This document shows, piece after piece, positions 35,924-45,456 of a stretch of DNA of 64,000 nt (position 1 is the first letter of the stretch; each line of letters opens with the position of its first letter). Origin of the DNA: Carnobacterium maltaromaticum DSM 20342 (lineage in GTDB: Bacteria > Bacillota > Bacilli > Lactobacillales > Carnobacteriaceae); assembly GCF_000744945.1 (NCBI RefSeq), contig NZ_JQMX01000001.1, positions 3,173,130-3,237,129 on the forward strand. Reading direction: 5' to 3'. A program made the position numbers and the translations under genes. Under the pieces are notes generated by a model. That model was given only the letters and a program-made list of their open reading frames with translations. It ran no database searches and was not told the DNA's origin.

Positions 35924-37072
35924 ATGGAAATACAAAAGAAAAATAGAATTTTGTTTTCAATGATAGTTTTATTAGGAATTTTTTTCCCTACATCTATATT
36001 GCATAATGTAATCAGTCCTTTGAATGTCGTTTATAATACAATTTTTATTTTATGTGCTTTTTTTATTATTGTAATAAATAAAAAAATCGTACTATCAGAT
36101 GCTATATTAGCATCGATAATATCGATTATTGTATTTTCCTCAACATTAGGTACTATTTTTTTTAATAGAGAAAATGTGGATATGATCTCTTGGGGAATAT
36201 TAAGTCAATATCTAGTCATTATAGCCTATGCATTAATGAATGAACGAATTTTTGAAGATCCTTTTTTCTCAAAATTATTTAAGGTAGTTTCTTACATTAT
36301 TATTATTGTGGGACTTATATCTATGTTACGTATAGCTTTTTTTACAAATATATTTACTAGTTTTTATTCATTTTCATATAAGGATTTGGTTTCCAACATG
36401 ATTGGGAGACTTAAACCAGTCACTTTTTTTGGTAGCCATTCAATTGCTGGTTTTATTTATTTTATGTTTCTTGAAGTATGGTTAAAAAGGCTATTTGTTA
36501 GTAAAGATAAAAGAAATATAATACCGGTTGTTTTTTTTGGATTCTTTTTAATAATGTTACAATCAAGTACGAGTTATTTTTTATTAGGGTTATTGTTAGT
36601 GTCTACTTTATTTAAAATTTTTCAACTATTTGGTAAAAAACATTTAAAAAGAATTATAATTATTGGCACTGTAAGTATAGTACTATTTGGTGGAGTTACG
36701 TTGAAGTTTCTTTTACCAATGTTATTAAGCAAAACAAATGGCATATTATCTAGATTTACAACAGGCTTGTTTTCTGATAATATTTTGTATTTGAAAGAAC
36801 ATCCTTTTTTAGGAAGCGGCTTTTTATCTGTAAATCATTTATATTACACGGATTTTGGCTATATGGTTACTTATTTAAGAGGTGGCATCTTCTTAATTAT
36901 TTCAATAGCTGTGCTCATATTTAAAAAAATGAAGCCTGTATCTTTATTTATTGTTCTAGGTTTTATTCTTTTTGAAGTTGGATATCCAGTCAGTTTATAT
37001 TTTAGATTATACCCAGTTTTACTTTTAATTTCGCTTGAAAATAATAATATTGTAAAGAATCAAGGAGTTTAA
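35924..37072 (+). CDS. Wzy-like polysaccharide polymerase (second; paralogue of the one at 39.5 kb)
   Basis: An integral membrane protein of 382 residues with about ten to eleven hydrophobic segments. Motifs shared by eye with the protein at 39488 are KPVTFFGSHSIAGFIYFMF, MLQSSTSYFLLG, the loop HPFLGSGFLSVNHLYYTDFG and the C-terminal LFEVGYPVSLYFRLY. A periplasmic loop of this sort before the last segments is typical of Wzy/O-antigen ligase-like proteins. ATG 35924 with AAAGGAGA at 35912-35919 is preferred to ATG 35903. It sits between the Wzz-like gene and a glycosyltransferase. Confidence 0.75.
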   Translation: MEIQKKNRILFSMIVLLGIFFPTSILHNVISPLNVVYNTIFILCAFFIIVINKKIVLSDAILASIISIIVFSSTLGTIFFNRENVDMISWGILSQYLVIIAYALMNERIFEDPFFSKLFKVVSYIIIIVGLISMLRIAFFTNIFTSFYSFSYKDLVSNMIGRLKPVTFFGSHSIAGFIYFMFLEVWLKRLFVSKDKRNIIPVVFFGFFLIMLQSSTSYFLLGLLLVSTLFKIFQLFGKKHLKRIIIIGTVSIVLFGGVTLKFLLPMLLSKTNGILSRFTTGLFSDNILYLKEHPFLGSGFLSVNHLYYTDFGYMVTYLRGGIFLIISIAVLIFKKMKPVSLFIVLGFILFEVGYPVSLYFRLYPVLLLISLENNNIVKNQGV

Positions 37073-37075
37073 TAT

Positions 37076-38086
37076 ATGAAAATAATAGCATATACTCAAG
37101 GTAAGGAACACCCTTGTGCAAGATTTAGAGTAAGGCAATATTTACCATATCTTAAAGATGCAAATATTGATGTAACTGAAAAATATACGAAATTTTCTGC
37201 ATATCCTCCTAGAAATAAATTATTACGACCATTATGGGGAATTGAAACAATTGCTGAGCGAATGATTGATGTTCCGAAAAGTAAAAACTATGATTTAACT
37301 TGGCTTCAAAAAACATTTATTTCAAAGTACCCTACAATTGAAAAATACACCAAAGGTCCAAAATTATTTGATATAGATGATGCGATTTATATGGGAAATC
37401 CTAAGTTATTAACTACAATGGCTCAAATTTCAGATGGAGTAATTTGTGGGAATGAATTTTTAGCAGAAAAATATGGTGAATTTAATAAAAATATCCATAT
37501 TATTCCTACAGGAGTTGATTCTGATCGCTTTATTCCGAGTGAAAAAAGAAATAGTGAGCTGTTTATTATTGGTTGGTCTGGATCTAGTGTAGGGTTGCGT
37601 TATGTTTATCAACATGAAAAAGCAATTGCTAGTTTTTTAGAAAAACATAAAAATACAAGAATTAGAATTGTTACAGATATGGCACCGAAATTTACTATGA
37701 TTAATCCAAAACAAGTGGAATTTGTCAAATGGACAGCTGAAAATGAAGTTTATGATATTCAAAATTTTGATGTTGGAATTATGCCTTTATTTGATACAGA
37801 ATTCGAAAAAGGAAAATGTAGCTATAAAATGTTGTTGTACATGGCTTGTGGTGTTCCAGTTATTGTTTCACCAGTTGGTATGAATAATCAAGTACTCAAA
37901 TTAGGAAATATGGGAGTAAGTGCAAATACTTCAGACGAATGGTTCGATCAACTTGAAACTATGTATCAATATTCAGATACTCAAAGAAAAGAAATAGGTA
38001 GAAATGGTAGAAATGTTGTCATAAATAATTTTGATTCTAAGGTCATTGCTAAAGAGTTAGCAACTGTTTTTCAACAATACAAGTAA
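37076..38086 (+). CDS. GT4/GT-B family glycosyltransferase
   Basis: A GT-B-fold glycosyltransferase of 336 residues. The N-terminal domain starts IIAYTQGKEHPCARFRVRQY, followed by LTWLQKTFI and LFDIDDAIY. The C-terminal domain has HIIPTGVDSDRFIPSE, IIGWSGSSVGLRY, FDVGIMPLFDTEFEKGKCSY (the end of which contacts donor phosphates) and MLLYMACGVPVIVSPVGMN. The family (glycosyltransferase 1/4 group with DIDDA motif) is common in capsule clusters. The start is three bases after the polymerase stop, so they are co-translated. Donor and acceptor are not known. Confidence 0.82.
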   Translation: MKIIAYTQGKEHPCARFRVRQYLPYLKDANIDVTEKYTKFSAYPPRNKLLRPLWGIETIAERMIDVPKSKNYDLTWLQKTFISKYPTIEKYTKGPKLFDIDDAIYMGNPKLLTTMAQISDGVICGNEFLAEKYGEFNKNIHIIPTGVDSDRFIPSEKRNSELFIIGWSGSSVGLRYVYQHEKAIASFLEKHKNTRIRIVTDMAPKFTMINPKQVEFVKWTAENEVYDIQNFDVGIMPLFDTEFEKGKCSYKMLLYMACGVPVIVSPVGMNNQVLKLGNMGVSANTSDEWFDQLETMYQYSDTQRKEIGRNGRNVVINNFDSKVIAKELATVFQQYK

Positions 38087-38129
38087 AAATTTCACTACAG
38101 ATTAAAAGGATGGAGGAAAGAAGACGATT

Positions 38130-39491
38130 ATGCTTAAAAATATATCAAAGGTTTTTTCAGCTAATCTAGTTAATATGCTGATCAGCATATTAACTGCATT
38201 TTTGCTTCCATACTTTTTGACAGTAGATTCTTATGCTGAATTAAAAACTTTTACTTTTTATGTTTCTTATCTAGGAATACTGCAATTAGGTTTTGTTGAT
38301 GGAATGTATATAAAGTATGGAGGAAAAAAAATTAGTGAAATATCAACAAAAGTTTTTTTCGATGAAAGGAAAACTTTCGTTTTATTACAAATCGTACTGG
38401 CTGTTATAGCACTATCTATTTCACTTTTTTTTCAAAATACTATTTTTATTTTGTTAGCTATTAGTGTTATTCCCATTAATTTATTTTTCTTCTATCGACA
38501 ATTTTTTCAGGCTGTAGGAGAATTTTCTTTATTTGCGGTTACTACAACGATGTATGCAGCTATTCCTTTTGTACTTAATTTGATATTAATGCTAGTTTTT
38601 AAAACACAAAACCCAGTATATTATTGTTTATCAACAATACTTGGTTATGTTGTAATTGATTACTATTTTGTTTTTAAATCAAAATTTTTTGAAAATAAAA
38701 AAGGTCATTTGAACTATGCTGTAATGAAGGAAAATATTCAAGTAGGGGTTTTCGTATTATTTGGAAATTTATCTTTAAACTTCATAACTGCCTTAGATAG
38801 ATGGTTTATTAGTATTTTTTACGAAAAAAGTGCATTTGCTTTCTATTCATTTGCCGTGTCAATGTTAAATATTGTGAATGTCGTTATTTCTTCAGTATCA
38901 ATTACTTTTTATAATTACTTAGTAGGAAATAGAAATGAAAAGCAGATTAAAGAGATCAAAAATATTTTATTAGTGGTTGGAATTATTTTTATGACAGCTT
39001 ATTTCCCTTTGAAATTTATTGTAGAACTTTTTATTCCTGAATACGTCCCTTCATTAGATGTTATTGCGATTTCCTTTATGTCATTTCCTTTTAGTATCGT
39101 GATTAATACATTATACGTTAACTTGTACAAAGCAAATAAGAATGAACGAAAATATTTTACAATAGTAGTTGGAGTATTGGTTATTTCTGTAATTATAAAT
39201 ACTATCATGATGCAAATTGTGGATGGTTTTGTCAGTGTTACAATAGGATCACTAGTTGTATATATATTATGGTATCTTTATTCTCAAAAAGATTTTAGTT
39301 ATTTAAGAAGTACTTTGAAAGAGCTCGTATTTATTGCATCTTCTCTTATAATTTTTTATCTTTGTTCTAGACATCTAAATGTTTATAGTGGATTTTTAGT
39401 CAGTCTTATTTTACTTATTGGAACAATATTTATATTTATGCGTTCTACGCTAATCAAAATAATAAGTTTTGCAAGAGGAGGAAGTAAATGA
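38130..39491 (+). CDS. Polysaccharide flippase-like protein (Wzx type, second)
   Basis: An integral membrane protein of 453 residues with twelve to fourteen hydrophobic segments, of the MOP/polysaccharide-transport group. It begins KVFSANLVNMLISILTAFLL and LPYFLTVDSYAEL, with ALDRWFISIFYEKSAFAFYS near residue 225 as the usual central motif. It is quite different from the flippase at 28551. Two flippases in one region suggest two separate polymers or repeat units. The ATG of the next gene overlaps its stop (ATGA). Confidence 0.8.
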   Translation: MLKNISKVFSANLVNMLISILTAFLLPYFLTVDSYAELKTFTFYVSYLGILQLGFVDGMYIKYGGKKISEISTKVFFDERKTFVLLQIVLAVIALSISLFFQNTIFILLAISVIPINLFFFYRQFFQAVGEFSLFAVTTTMYAAIPFVLNLILMLVFKTQNPVYYCLSTILGYVVIDYYFVFKSKFFENKKGHLNYAVMKENIQVGVFVLFGNLSLNFITALDRWFISIFYEKSAFAFYSFAVSMLNIVNVVISSVSITFYNYLVGNRNEKQIKEIKNILLVVGIIFMTAYFPLKFIVELFIPEYVPSLDVIAISFMSFPFSIVINTLYVNLYKANKNERKYFTIVVGVLVISVIINTIMMQIVDGFVSVTIGSLVVYILWYLYSQKDFSYLRSTLKELVFIASSLIIFYLCSRHLNVYSGFLVSLILLIGTIFIFMRSTLIKIISFARGGSK

Positions 39492-40678
39492 TTATAAGTC
39501 TGATACTATCCATCTTATTTTTTATCGGTTTATATTTGCCAACAATTCCTACAGATGGAAACTGGATGCAACTTGAAATAATCTATTTAGCGATAGCGAT
39601 AATAGTGATAGTTGTATTATTGTTTAAACAGAAAAAAATTGATATCAAGCAGATTACGCTGGGTGTTATCTTTAATGGTTTGGCACTTTATTTCACAAAA
39701 ATATCAAATCCAAATTCAAATCCTAAAGAAATGCTTTTATACTACTTTATCTTTTTTATTGCGTTAACCTTAGTATTGCAATTAGATTTTACTAATGTGA
39801 ATTCTGAATCAGTAATGAAATACTTAAAAATCTTTTTATTATGTATTTCAATTCTATCCATCATAATTTCTATATCAATTATTGCGCAGATTGGACCTGT
39901 TACTGGTAGGCTAATAACATACTATTCTAGTTTTTATCCGGAATTAGTACCGAGGATGATTTCGTTGGGGAAACCAGTTAATACTTTCGGTGTTCATTCA
40001 TTAGCTGGAGTGTTTAATTTCTTATTTTTCCTTTTAAACTTTGCAACTTTTTATGTATTGCGAGCAAAAGAACACTTTATTATTAGTTTATTCTTTTTAT
40101 TCTTTTTAGTAAGATTACAATCAACTACATCATTAGTTTGCTTACTAATTGCCATAATGATTATTGGAATCTATATTTATACAGAAAATAAATATATATT
40201 TTTTGGTTTGTTAGCTTTGGTAATTACATTTTTAGTCCTATCGTGGAATGAATTGTCCATTGTACAAATTTTGAAAAGAAATTTATTTAATGAAGATAGC
40301 ACAAATGGTCTAATGGTAAGATTTGGGCCCAAAGGTGTACTGTATGGAAGTCTTCAACAAATAATTCAGTACCCTTTTAAAGGAACTGGTTATGTATCCG
40401 TCCCAGATACCTATTATATAGATTCCGGAATTATACACTTTGCGCTCAGAACTTCAGTTATTGGTATGTTAGCTTTTTATGGTATGCTTTTAAACTTTTT
40501 TGTAAAAAATCTTAATTGGTTAATGGGGATTGCTTTATTTACATTATTTATGTTCTTTGAAATAGGTTTTTCCAATTTTTTATATTTCAGAATAATTTAT
40601 TTCTTACCATTTTTTATTTTTTACTTGAAACAATTGCTCCTAATAAAAAAGAATCAAAAAGAGCTGAAGTTAAGATAG
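39488..40678 (+). CDS. Wzy-like polysaccharide polymerase (third; paralogue of the one at 35.9 kb)
   Basis: A membrane protein of 396 residues with about eleven hydrophobic segments. Shared positions with the protein at 35924 include KPVNTFGVHSLAGVFNFLF, VRLQSTTSLVCL, the loop YPFKGTGYVSVPDTYYIDSG and FFEIGFSNFLYFRII, in the same order and spacing, so the two arose by duplication. This second member follows the second flippase with a four-base overlap. Either each polymerase has its own repeat unit or one is an internal duplicate being replaced. Confidence 0.75.
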   Translation: MIISLILSILFFIGLYLPTIPTDGNWMQLEIIYLAIAIIVIVVLLFKQKKIDIKQITLGVIFNGLALYFTKISNPNSNPKEMLLYYFIFFIALTLVLQLDFTNVNSESVMKYLKIFLLCISILSIIISISIIAQIGPVTGRLITYYSSFYPELVPRMISLGKPVNTFGVHSLAGVFNFLFFLLNFATFYVLRAKEHFIISLFFLFFLVRLQSTTSLVCLLIAIMIIGIYIYTENKYIFFGLLALVITFLVLSWNELSIVQILKRNLFNEDSTNGLMVRFGPKGVLYGSLQQIIQYPFKGTGYVSVPDTYYIDSGIIHFALRTSVIGMLAFYGMLLNFFVKNLNWLMGIALFTLFMFFEIGFSNFLYFRIIYFLPFFIFYLKQLLLIKKNQKELKLR

Positions 40679-40702
40679 GGGAATGGATCTGAAAAAATTA
40701 AG

Positions 40703-41002
40703 ATGTTAATTGCTTTTGGTTTAATAGTACTACTTTTTTACTGTTTAAAAACCTATAGTGATACTCCAGTTGGTACCTCATTAATTTCATCTGAAAACTA
40801 GGTTGTAAAATTTTGGGTTATAGTATCTGAAGTAGTTAAATAAATTAAAATTCATGTAAATAACAAATTTAAAGAAAATGCTATTTTGACTAAACTTGGT
40901 TTTATTACAAATTTTTCAAAGGCACAAAAATTAGGAACTAATAATTATCAAAATCATCTAGCAAATTGAGTTTACGAGGGTATTGTAAACTATTTTAAAT
41001 AA
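40703..41002 (+). pseudogene. Decayed small gene with three in-frame stops
   Basis: The 427-base gap after the third polymerase gene holds one continuous frame that still reads like protein. It begins at ATG 40703 with a membrane segment (MLIAFGLIVLLFYCLKTYSD), then reads TPVGTSLISSEN, VVKFWVIVSEVVK, HVNNKFKENAILTKLGFITN and LGTNNYQNHLAN, ending in VYEGIVNYFK. Stops interrupt it at 40799-40801 (TAG), 40841-40843 (TAA) and 40967-40969 (TGA). With one hydrophobic segment and about 100 codons it looks like a shortened remnant. The H and N pattern near the end recalls the C-terminus of SGNH/GDSL hydrolases, but this is weak. Confidence 0.5.
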
Positions 41003-41010
41003 TAGTAAAG

Positions 41011-41053
41011 ATTGGAATGAGAACTTTTGTACAGTGTTCTCATTCCAATTTTT
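41011..41053 (+). terminator. Terminator at the end of the second polysaccharide block
   Basis: Perfect 14-base arms ATTGGAATGAGAAC (41011-41024) and GTTCTCATTCCAAT (41036-41049), then Ts. It ends the transcript just after the decayed gene. Confidence 0.85.
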
Positions 41054-41105
41054 GTGTTAAAATGTAGCTTAGAGACAATTAAAAATAGGTATGGGAGGAA
41101 GTCCA

Positions 41106-42011
41106 TTGAATCCATTAGTTTCAATAATTATTCCGGTCTTTAATGGTGAAAAAACAATAGTAAGAGCTATAACTTCTTGTTTAGAACAAAGTTATAAGAA
41201 TTTTGAAATTTTAATTATAGATAATTGTTCGAATGATAACACTTCTAAACTTGTTCAAGAGTTTTCTGATAAACAAGTAAATTACATTTATACGAAAGAC
41301 AAAGGCAGAGCATTAGCAAGAAATATTGGATTAAATAAAGCAAAAGGTTCCTACATTCAATTTTTAGATGCAGATGATTCTTTAGAGAAAGATAAATTAA
41401 AAGTAAGCGTAAATTATTTAGAAAAAGATAGAACGAGTCAAGCATACTCTACAGGAATTGAGTATCGAAACACAGATAATCAACAATTGAAAGTTGTATA
41501 TCCTAAAAGCCATTATGAAGATGAGTTACTAGCACATAATATTTTTCCAATTCATTCTTTAGTATTTCGAGCAACGGATGCATCAGTTTTTCCTGAAGAG
41601 TTAGATTATTGTGAAGATTGGCTTTTTTGGGTCCGTACATTGTTAGGTTCAAAAATATATTTTAATGATAATTATATCGGTGGTACGGTTTATATACATG
41701 GAGAAAATACGATGACACAATCAAATTTAATGAGAGAATATGAGCTCTATGTGCAACAAAGGCTAAAAGGTGAATATAAACCCTCAAATTTAAATTTGGC
41801 TCTTAAAAAAAATGAAATATCTTTGTTAATTATACATTATTTTAATAAAAAGAAATTGAGTTTAACGAAAAAGAGTGTTAGTAAAAATTCGAAATATACT
41901 TATTTAGTTGTTAAAGTAATATGCAATATACCATTTTTGAAAAAAAAGTTAGTAAAAAAAGTAAACAGTATACTAGCTAAAGATGTATATACTGGAGAGG
42001 AAATAAAATGA
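41106..42011 (+). CDS. GT2 family glycosyltransferase
   Basis: A GT2 enzyme of about 301 residues. Features are LVSIIIPVFNGEKTIVRAI, FEILIIDNCSNDNT, GRALARNIGLNKAKGSYIQF and LDADDSLEKDKL (DxD motif), followed by HNIFPIHSLVFR and YCEDWLFWVRTLL. I prefer TTG 41106 because GGGAGGAA (41093-41100) is well placed for it; ATG 41091 lies inside that site and would add five residues. It is translationally coupled (ATGA) to the next GT2 gene, and the pair is its own transcript after a strong terminator. Confidence 0.82.
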   Translation: MNPLVSIIIPVFNGEKTIVRAITSCLEQSYKNFEILIIDNCSNDNTSKLVQEFSDKQVNYIYTKDKGRALARNIGLNKAKGSYIQFLDADDSLEKDKLKVSVNYLEKDRTSQAYSTGIEYRNTDNQQLKVVYPKSHYEDELLAHNIFPIHSLVFRATDASVFPEELDYCEDWLFWVRTLLGSKIYFNDNYIGGTVYIHGENTMTQSNLMREYELYVQQRLKGEYKPSNLNLALKKNEISLLIIHYFNKKKLSLTKKSVSKNSKYTYLVVKVICNIPFLKKKLVKKVNSILAKDVYTGEEIK

Positions 42012-42892
42012 AAAAATCAGTCTATTTTATTGTTTTAAATTATAATAATGCCCCTGATACAATTGAGTGTATTAAGAGTATTGAAAATTTAAATTATCAG
42101 AATGTCCAAGTGGTATTGGTCGATAATCTATCTACAGATGACTCTGAAGAAATTTTAAAAAAAGAGTTGCCTAACTATACATTGATTCAAACTGGCAGCA
42201 ATGCTGGTTATGCAGCAGGCAATAATAAAGGAATTAAATATGCAATTGAAGATGGAGCAGATTATGTTTGTATTCTAAATAATGACGTTATTGTTGACCC
42301 AAACTTTTTGACAGTACTAGTTGATTATTTAGAAAACAATAGTCAAGTTGGTGTTGTTGGACCACGAATATGTGAGTATGAAGACCCGGCTATTTTAGAA
42401 TCTGCTGGTTCAACTGTTGATTTTAATAAAGGTAAAGTGACCAGATTATATTATGGTGAAAAAGAAGATAAGGTATTTGGAAAAGTAATCCCATGTGATT
42501 ATGTTGGTGGTGCATGTATGCTTTTAGATGTTAAATTAATTAAAGAGGTTGGTTATATTCCAGAAAATTATTTTCTCTTTTATGAAGAAAATGAATGGTG
42601 TGTGACTATAAAAAAAGCAGGTTATGAAGTAGTTTGTGTTGCAGACGCTAAAGTAATACACAAAGGTTCAGCATCTATTAATAAAGTATCTGGTCTTTCT
42701 GAATATTTTATGTATCGAAATTTAGTTGTTTTTATGCAACGTAATGCAACGTTTAAGAATAAGATCATATTTTATCCGTATCTCTTTTTATTTTCTTTGA
42801 AAAGTGGTTTTTTTAAAGAAAACGGCTGGCGTTTCGCAAGTTATTTTTATGATGGATTAACCGGAAAAAACAAATATAAAAATAAATTATGA
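42008..42892 (+). CDS. GT2 family glycosyltransferase (rhamnosyltransferase-like)
   Basis: A GT2 enzyme of 294 residues with SVYFIVLNYNNAPDTIECIK, VVLVDNLSTDDSEEI, SNAGYAAGNNKGIKYA and VCILNNDVIVDPNFL (NND metal site), then GVVGPRICEYEDP, DYVGGACMLL and YFLFYEENEWCV. These are the standard marks of WbbL-like rhamnosyltransferases and relatives. It overlaps the preceding GT2 gene by four bases. A hairpin (42897-42945) follows, so it ends this transcript. Confidence 0.83.
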   Translation: MKKSVYFIVLNYNNAPDTIECIKSIENLNYQNVQVVLVDNLSTDDSEEILKKELPNYTLIQTGSNAGYAAGNNKGIKYAIEDGADYVCILNNDVIVDPNFLTVLVDYLENNSQVGVVGPRICEYEDPAILESAGSTVDFNKGKVTRLYYGEKEDKVFGKVIPCDYVGGACMLLDVKLIKEVGYIPENYFLFYEENEWCVTIKKAGYEVVCVADAKVIHKGSASINKVSGLSEYFMYRNLVVFMQRNATFKNKIIFYPYLFLFSLKSGFFKENGWRFASYFYDGLTGKNKYKNKL

Positions 42893-42896
42893 AATA

Positions 42897-42945
42897 AAAA
42901 GCGCAAAATTATGAGAATATAACTCTTAATAATGTGCTTTTTTTC
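42897..42945 (+). terminator. Terminator after the GT2 pair
   Basis: Imperfect arms AAAAGCGCAAAATTATGAG (42897-42915) and CTCTTAATAATGTGCTTTT (42923-42941), followed by Ts. Confidence 0.7.
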
Positions 42946-43012
42946 TAGTTTTTAGCATGCACATAAGGTATGATAGTATTAAATGTAGTTACAAGTTAGG
43001 AGAACTAAGGGA

Positions 43013-44491
43013 ATGAACAAAATATATCCGGATGATAGTTGGTCTTTACACACAGACTTATATCAAATAAATATGATGAAAACTTATTGGGAATTAGGAA
43101 AAGCTGATAAACATGCAGTTTTTGAATGTTATTTTAGAGTAAATCCATTTGAGAATGGCTATGCTATATTTGCTGGTTTAGAACGGATTGTGGGTTATTT
43201 AGAACGCTTAACTTTTAGTGAATCTGACATTGATTACTTAAGAGAAGCAGAAGAATACCCAGAAGCATTTTTGACTTATTTAGCCAATTTTAAATTTAAA
43301 GCAACTATTCGTTCAGTTGAAGAAGGCGAACTCGTATTTAGTAATGAACCATTAGTCCAAGTTGAGGGACCTTTAGCAGACTGTCAATTAATTGAAACGG
43401 CTTTATTAAATATTGTTAATTATCAAACTTTAATAGCGACGAAAGCTGCTCGAATTAAATCAGTTGTTGGAACAGATCCATTGTTGGAATTCGGTACAAG
43501 AAGAGCTCAAGAAATGGATGCAGCGATATGGGGAACACGAGCAGCTTATATTGGTGGATGTGATGCAACTAGTAATGTGCGAGCGGGGAAGATTTTTGGT
43601 ATTCCAGCAAGCGGAACGCATGCACATTCTTTAGTTCAAACGTATCGCAATGATTATGATGCTTTTAAAGCTTATGCAACAACCCATAAAGATTGTGTAT
43701 TTTTAGTGGATACGTACGATACATTAAAATCAGGTGTTCCAAATGCTATTCGAGTTGCCAAGGAATTTGGCAATAAAATCAATTTTTTAGGCGTTCGTTT
43801 AGATAGTGGGGATATGGCTTATATTTCGAAAAGAGTTCGTCAACAGTTAGATGCTGCGGGTTACGAAGATGTTAAAATATATGCATCAAATAATTTAGAT
43901 GAAAAAACAATTTTAAATTTAAAAATGCAAGGTGCTAAAATTGATGTTTGGGGTGTAGGAACGAAACTAATTACTGCCTATGATCAACCAGCATTGGGAG
44001 CCGTTTATAAATTAGTTTCAATTGAAGATGAGAATGGAAAAATGGTTGATACAATCAAATTATCTGGCAATGCTGAAAAAGTTTCAACACCAGGTAAAAA
44101 ACAAGTTTGGCGTATTACGGCAAATGAAGATGGGAAGTCAGAAGGCGATTATATTACCTTATGGGATGAAGAACCAGATAAGGCTGAAGAACTTTATATG
44201 TTCCATCCTGTCCATACGTATATTAATAAAACTGTTACTAACTTCAATGCTCGTCCTTTATTAAAAGATATTTTTATTAATGGGAAATTAGTTTATGCCT
44301 TACCAAATTTAGCTGAAGTAAAGAAATATGCGACGACTAATTTAGAGTCTCTTTGGGATGAGTATAAACGTAATTTAAATCCAGAACCTTACCCAGTTGA
44401 TTTATCAAAAATTTGTTACGATCATAAAATGGCCAATATTGAATTGGCTAGGAAACAAGTAAAAGAACAAGAAGCATATTTTAATAAGTAA
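43013..44491 (+). CDS. pncB: Nicotinate phosphoribosyltransferase
   Basis: PncB joins nicotinate and PRPP to nicotinate mononucleotide in the NAD salvage pathway. The 492-residue product has SLHTDLYQINMMKTYWELG at the start, LEFGTRRAQEMDAAIWGTRA, the SGTHAHSLVQTY motif whose His is phosphorylated in the ATP-coupled reaction, LVDTYDTLKSG, GVRLDSGDMAY and GVGTKLITAYDQPALG. Length suits the long Gram-positive type. Start ATG 43013 with TTAGGAG; a TATGAT box lies at 42969-42974. It is followed by nadE, which completes NAD synthesis, though a terminator separates them. Confidence 0.96.
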   Translation: MNKIYPDDSWSLHTDLYQINMMKTYWELGKADKHAVFECYFRVNPFENGYAIFAGLERIVGYLERLTFSESDIDYLREAEEYPEAFLTYLANFKFKATIRSVEEGELVFSNEPLVQVEGPLADCQLIETALLNIVNYQTLIATKAARIKSVVGTDPLLEFGTRRAQEMDAAIWGTRAAYIGGCDATSNVRAGKIFGIPASGTHAHSLVQTYRNDYDAFKAYATTHKDCVFLVDTYDTLKSGVPNAIRVAKEFGNKINFLGVRLDSGDMAYISKRVRQQLDAAGYEDVKIYASNNLDEKTILNLKMQGAKIDVWGVGTKLITAYDQPALGAVYKLVSIEDENGKMVDTIKLSGNAEKVSTPGKKQVWRITANEDGKSEGDYITLWDEEPDKAEELYMFHPVHTYINKTVTNFNARPLLKDIFINGKLVYALPNLAEVKKYATTNLESLWDEYKRNLNPEPYPVDLSKICYDHKMANIELARKQVKEQEAYFNK

Positions 44492-44496
44492 GATAA

Positions 44497-44527
44497 GGGG
44501 AAGCAAATTTTATTTGTTTCCCTTTTC
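44497..44527 (+). terminator. Terminator between pncB and nadE
   Basis: Arms GGGGAAGCAAA (44497-44507) and TTTGTTTCCC (44513-44522) with a G-U pair, then TTTT. Confidence 0.65.
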
Positions 44528-44600
44528 AATTATCTAAGAGTAAACACAACTGGAATTCTGTGTTATAATTGATTTTGATGATAAAAAAGGAGCGAAGCCC

Positions 44601-45428
44601 ATGTCAAGTTTACAAAAAAAAATCATTTCAGAAATGCACGTACAACCTGAATTAGATGTGGATAATGAAATTAGAAAAAGTATCGATTTTATAAAAAATT
44701 ATATGTTGAAGCATCCGTTCTTAAAGTCTGTTGTATTAGGCATTAGTGGGGGACAAGATTCAACTTTAACTGGTAAATTAGCCCAATTAGCGATCACCGA
44801 GCTAAGAAATGAAACTAGCAATTCAGACTATCAATTTATTGCTGTACGTTTACCTTATGGCGAACAGGCTGACGAAGAAGATGCGATGGATGCTATAAAC
44901 TTTATAGGTGCAGATAAGGTACTAAGAGTAAATATTAAACCTGCAACAGATGCAAATAGCCAGACGTTGGAAGAAATTGGTGTACCGATTAGTGATTTTG
45001 ATAAAGGCAATATTAAAGCTCGTGAAAGAATGATTGCTCAATATGCTATTGCAGGAGCGTATCAAGGCACTGTTCTAGGAACGGATCATTCTGCAGAGTC
45101 AGTTACTGGATTTTATACAAAATATGGAGATGGCGGAACAGATATTAATCCAATCTTTAGATTAAACAAACGCCAAGGTAGAGCACTCTTGAAAGCTCTA
45201 CAAGCTCCTACACATTTATATGAAAAAACGCCAACTGCAGATTTAGAAGATAATAAACCTGGTTTGGCAGATGAAGTGGCCTTAGGCGTAACGTATGATG
45301 ATTTAGATGACTATCTAGAAGGAAAAGATGTACCAACAGAAGTAGCTGATAAGATTGAAGGATGGTACCTAAAAACGCAGCATAAACGTCATTTACCAAT
45401 TACTATTTTTGATGATTTTTGGAAATAA
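44601..45428 (+). CDS. nadE: Ammonia-dependent NAD+ synthetase
   Basis: NadE amidates deamido-NAD to NAD using ATP and ammonia. The 275-residue product lacks the extra glutaminase domain. It has the pyrophosphatase loop [15 protein letters not shown] (residues 46-60), [47 protein letters not shown] and [10 protein letters not shown]. Length is exact for the family. An extended -10 TGTTATAAT (44561-44569) and AAAAGGAGCG precede ATG 44601. Confidence 0.97.
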   Translation: MSSLQKKIISEMHVQPELDVDNEIRKSIDFIKNYMLKHPFLKSVVLGISGGQDSTLTGKLAQLAITELRNETSNSDYQFIAVRLPYGEQADEEDAMDAINFIGADKVLRVNIKPATDANSQTLEEIGVPISDFDKGNIKARERMIAQYAIAGAYQGTVLGTDHSAESVTGFYTKYGDGGTDINPIFRLNKRQGRALLKALQAPTHLYEKTPTADLEDNKPGLADEVALGVTYDDLDDYLEGKDVPTEVADKIEGWYLKTQHKRHLPITIFDDFWK

Positions 45429-45456
45429 TGTTAAATTTTTCAGGTGAAGGAGTTTT

